From the NCBI GenBank assembly GCA_021826565.1, contig JAKAZJ010000120.1, positions 1 through 6,422 of the forward strand: DNA of 6,422 nt, in the 5' to 3' direction. Both the position numbers and the translations under genes were made by a program. Of this stretch, positions 5,656 through 6,422 are shown in pieces; within the stretch, counting starts at the first letter, position 1; every line of letters begins with the position of its first letter. This DNA is from Pseudomonadota bacterium. Lineage in GTDB: Bacteria; Pseudomonadota; Alphaproteobacteria; Acetobacterales; Acetobacteraceae. Below the pieces are notes generated by a model. The model searched no databases, was not told the DNA's origin, and worked only from the letters and a program-made list of their open reading frames with translations.

Positions 5656-6312
5656 ATGCGCCTGCTGATCCTGGACGCGGCACTCGGCGGCTGCCTGGTC
5701 GCCGTGGTGGTGGATGGGACGGTCATCGCGGCGCGCACCGAAACCGCCGCCGAGGGCCAGGCGGGGCGCCTGGCCGAGATGGCCGAGGCAGTGCTGGCCG
5801 AAGCCGGACCGGCTGACGCGGTGGCCGTGACCCTGGGACCTGGCGGCTTCACCGGGCTGCGCGCGGCCATCGCGCTGGCGCACGGGATCGCGCTGGGCGC
5901 GGGCGTGCCGGTGGTCGGCGTCAGCGTGGGTGAGGCGCTGACCGCGGAGGTGACCCTGGAGCCTGGCTGGGTGCTGTGGTGCGCGATCGATTCGCGCCGC
6001 GCCGGGCGGGTTTTCCTGGAAGCAGGGGGGCGGATCGTGGCGCTGGCCGAGGCCGACCTGCCGCGCCCAGGGGGAGCGGTTGCGGTGGCCGGCAACGCGG
6101 CGACGGCGATTGCGGCCCGATTGGCGGCGCGCGGCATCACAGTGCGGCTGACGGCGGCGCGGGTGCCCTCGGCAGTGGGGATCGCGCTGGCGGCGGAGGA
6201 CCGGTTGGCGGGACGGCTGGTCCCGCGAGAGGTGCTGCCGATCTATGTTGACCCCCCCGCCGCGCGGCTGCCGGCGGGCGGGCTGCGTCCGCCACCGATA
6301 GGGGCGGCGTGA
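5656..6312 (+). CDS. tsaB: tRNA t6A biosynthesis protein TsaB
   Basis: A 218-residue protein of the TsaB (YeaZ) family, an inactive ASKHA-fold paralogue of TsaD. TsaB forms the complex with TsaD and TsaE that transfers the threonylcarbamoyl group to adenine 37 of ANN-decoding tRNAs. The N-terminal strand MRLLILDAALGGC holds the conserved D7. The diagnostic loop TLGPGGFTGLRAAIALAHGI (59-78) then leads into GVPVVGVSVGEAL. The usual GPGSFTG serine is glycine here (G64). The C-terminal LPIYVDPPAARLP is the typical end. It starts 4 nt after the rutE-like stop with only a weak GCGGG upstream, so coupling to the upstream gene probably matters. Its last four bases (GTGA) overlap the start of rimI. 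The TsaD, TsaE and TsaC genes are not in the window. Confidence 0.93.
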   Translation: MRLLILDAALGGCLVAVVVDGTVIAARTETAAEGQAGRLAEMAEAVLAEAGPADAVAVTLGPGGFTGLRAAIALAHGIALGAGVPVVGVSVGEALTAEVTLEPGWVLWCAIDSRRAGRVFLEAGGRIVALAEADLPRPGGAVAVAGNAATAIAARLAARGITVRLTAARVPSAVGIALAAEDRLAGRLVPREVLPIYVDPPAARLPAGGLRPPPIGAA

Positions 6313-6422
6313 TCGCGGCTGGCCCCGCGGCGGCGGCGGCGCTGGCGGCGATCCACGCGGGCGCCTTTCCCCCTGAGCAAACCTGGGACGAGGCGGCCTT
6401 CGCGACCCAGTTGGCGTTGCCT
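6309..6422 (+). CDS. rimI: Probable RimI-type GNAT N-acetyltransferase, N-terminal part (3' truncated)
   Basis: Only the first 38 residues are present, running off the window end. A GTG at 6309 overlaps the tsaB stop in the arrangement GTGA. After an alanine-rich lead (MIAAGPAAAAALAAIHAG) come AFPPEQTWDEAAF and QLALP. This resembles the substrate-binding alpha1-alpha2 region of RimI-like GNAT proteins (typically ...IHxxAFP...W...F...L). RimI acetylates the N-terminal alanine of ribosomal protein S18 in E. coli and is often encoded next to tsaB. The acetyl-CoA motif lies beyond the window, so the assignment rests on this short segment and the neighbourhood. Confidence 0.75.
   Translation, partial: MIAAGPAAAAALAAIHAGAFPPEQTWDEAAFATQLALP

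Noticed and set aside
5025..6140. 371-aa open frame on the minus strand opposite nfu, rutE and tsaB
   Set aside because: All three opposite-strand genes have full family signatures, while this translation is Ala/Pro/Arg/Ser-rich with no recognisable motif.
6301..6355. GCG-repeat tract at the tsaB-rimI junction as a possible slippage site
   Set aside because: The five consecutive GCG codons are in frame and encode an Ala-rich N-terminus typical of this GC-rich genome; a triplet change would not break the frame.
1..6422. Search for CRISPR arrays, tRNA or rRNA genes, insertion-sequence ends, phage or defence genes
   Set aside because: No regularly spaced direct repeats, cloverleaf, transposase frame or recognisable defence domain is visible by eye. 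The coding content is fully accounted for by housekeeping families.

Overview
This window looks like ordinary chromosomal housekeeping DNA from a high-GC alphaproteobacterium. The GC-rich codon use, a SecB chaperone gene, the tsaB-rimI pair and a palindromic repeat of the 'MAGLDPAI' type (named for the peptide it spuriously encodes) fit the Rhodospirillales, perhaps Acetobacteraceae. That placement is inferred from protein style and gene order, because no rRNA or other phylogenetic marker is present.

Layout, left to right. (1) Positions 2-409 (+) hold the C-terminal quarter of an AMP-forming acyl-CoA synthetase. (2) Positions 410-607 are a convergent intergenic region with two small stem-loops flanking an 82-nt imperfect palindrome. 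(3) A tRNA1(Val)-type A37 N6-methyltransferase (-, 608-1333) diverges from apaG (+, 1368-1772) across only 34 nt. It is followed by folE, encoding GTP cyclohydrolase I, with a GTG start (+, 1879-2493). (4) folE converges on a leftward cluster secB -> trxA -> CHAD-domain protein (4372 down to 2545), with a long stem-loop at the convergence point. (5) From a 128-nt divergent promoter region at 4373-4500, a rightward cluster runs nfu -> rutE-like nitroreductase -> tsaB -> rimI. It is tightly packed (1-nt overlap, 4-nt gap, 4-nt overlap), and rimI is cut by the window end.

How the genes relate. The leftward cluster joins protein export (SecB), thiol redox (TrxA) and a likely polyphosphate-binding CHAD protein. 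The rightward cluster joins Fe-S cluster delivery (Nfu), a flavin reductase, the t6A tRNA-modification factor TsaB and the RimI acetyltransferase. With TrmN6 this makes two tRNA-modification genes, both concerned with position 37. FolE opens the tetrahydrofolate/pterin pathway.

I see no CRISPR array, transposase, phage gene, toxin-antitoxin pair, defence system or RNA gene, and nothing I can honestly call a new system. The points most worth a second look are the palindromic repeat, the lone CHAD gene beside trxA, the RutE-like gene away from any rut operon, and an apaG start that may be leaderless.
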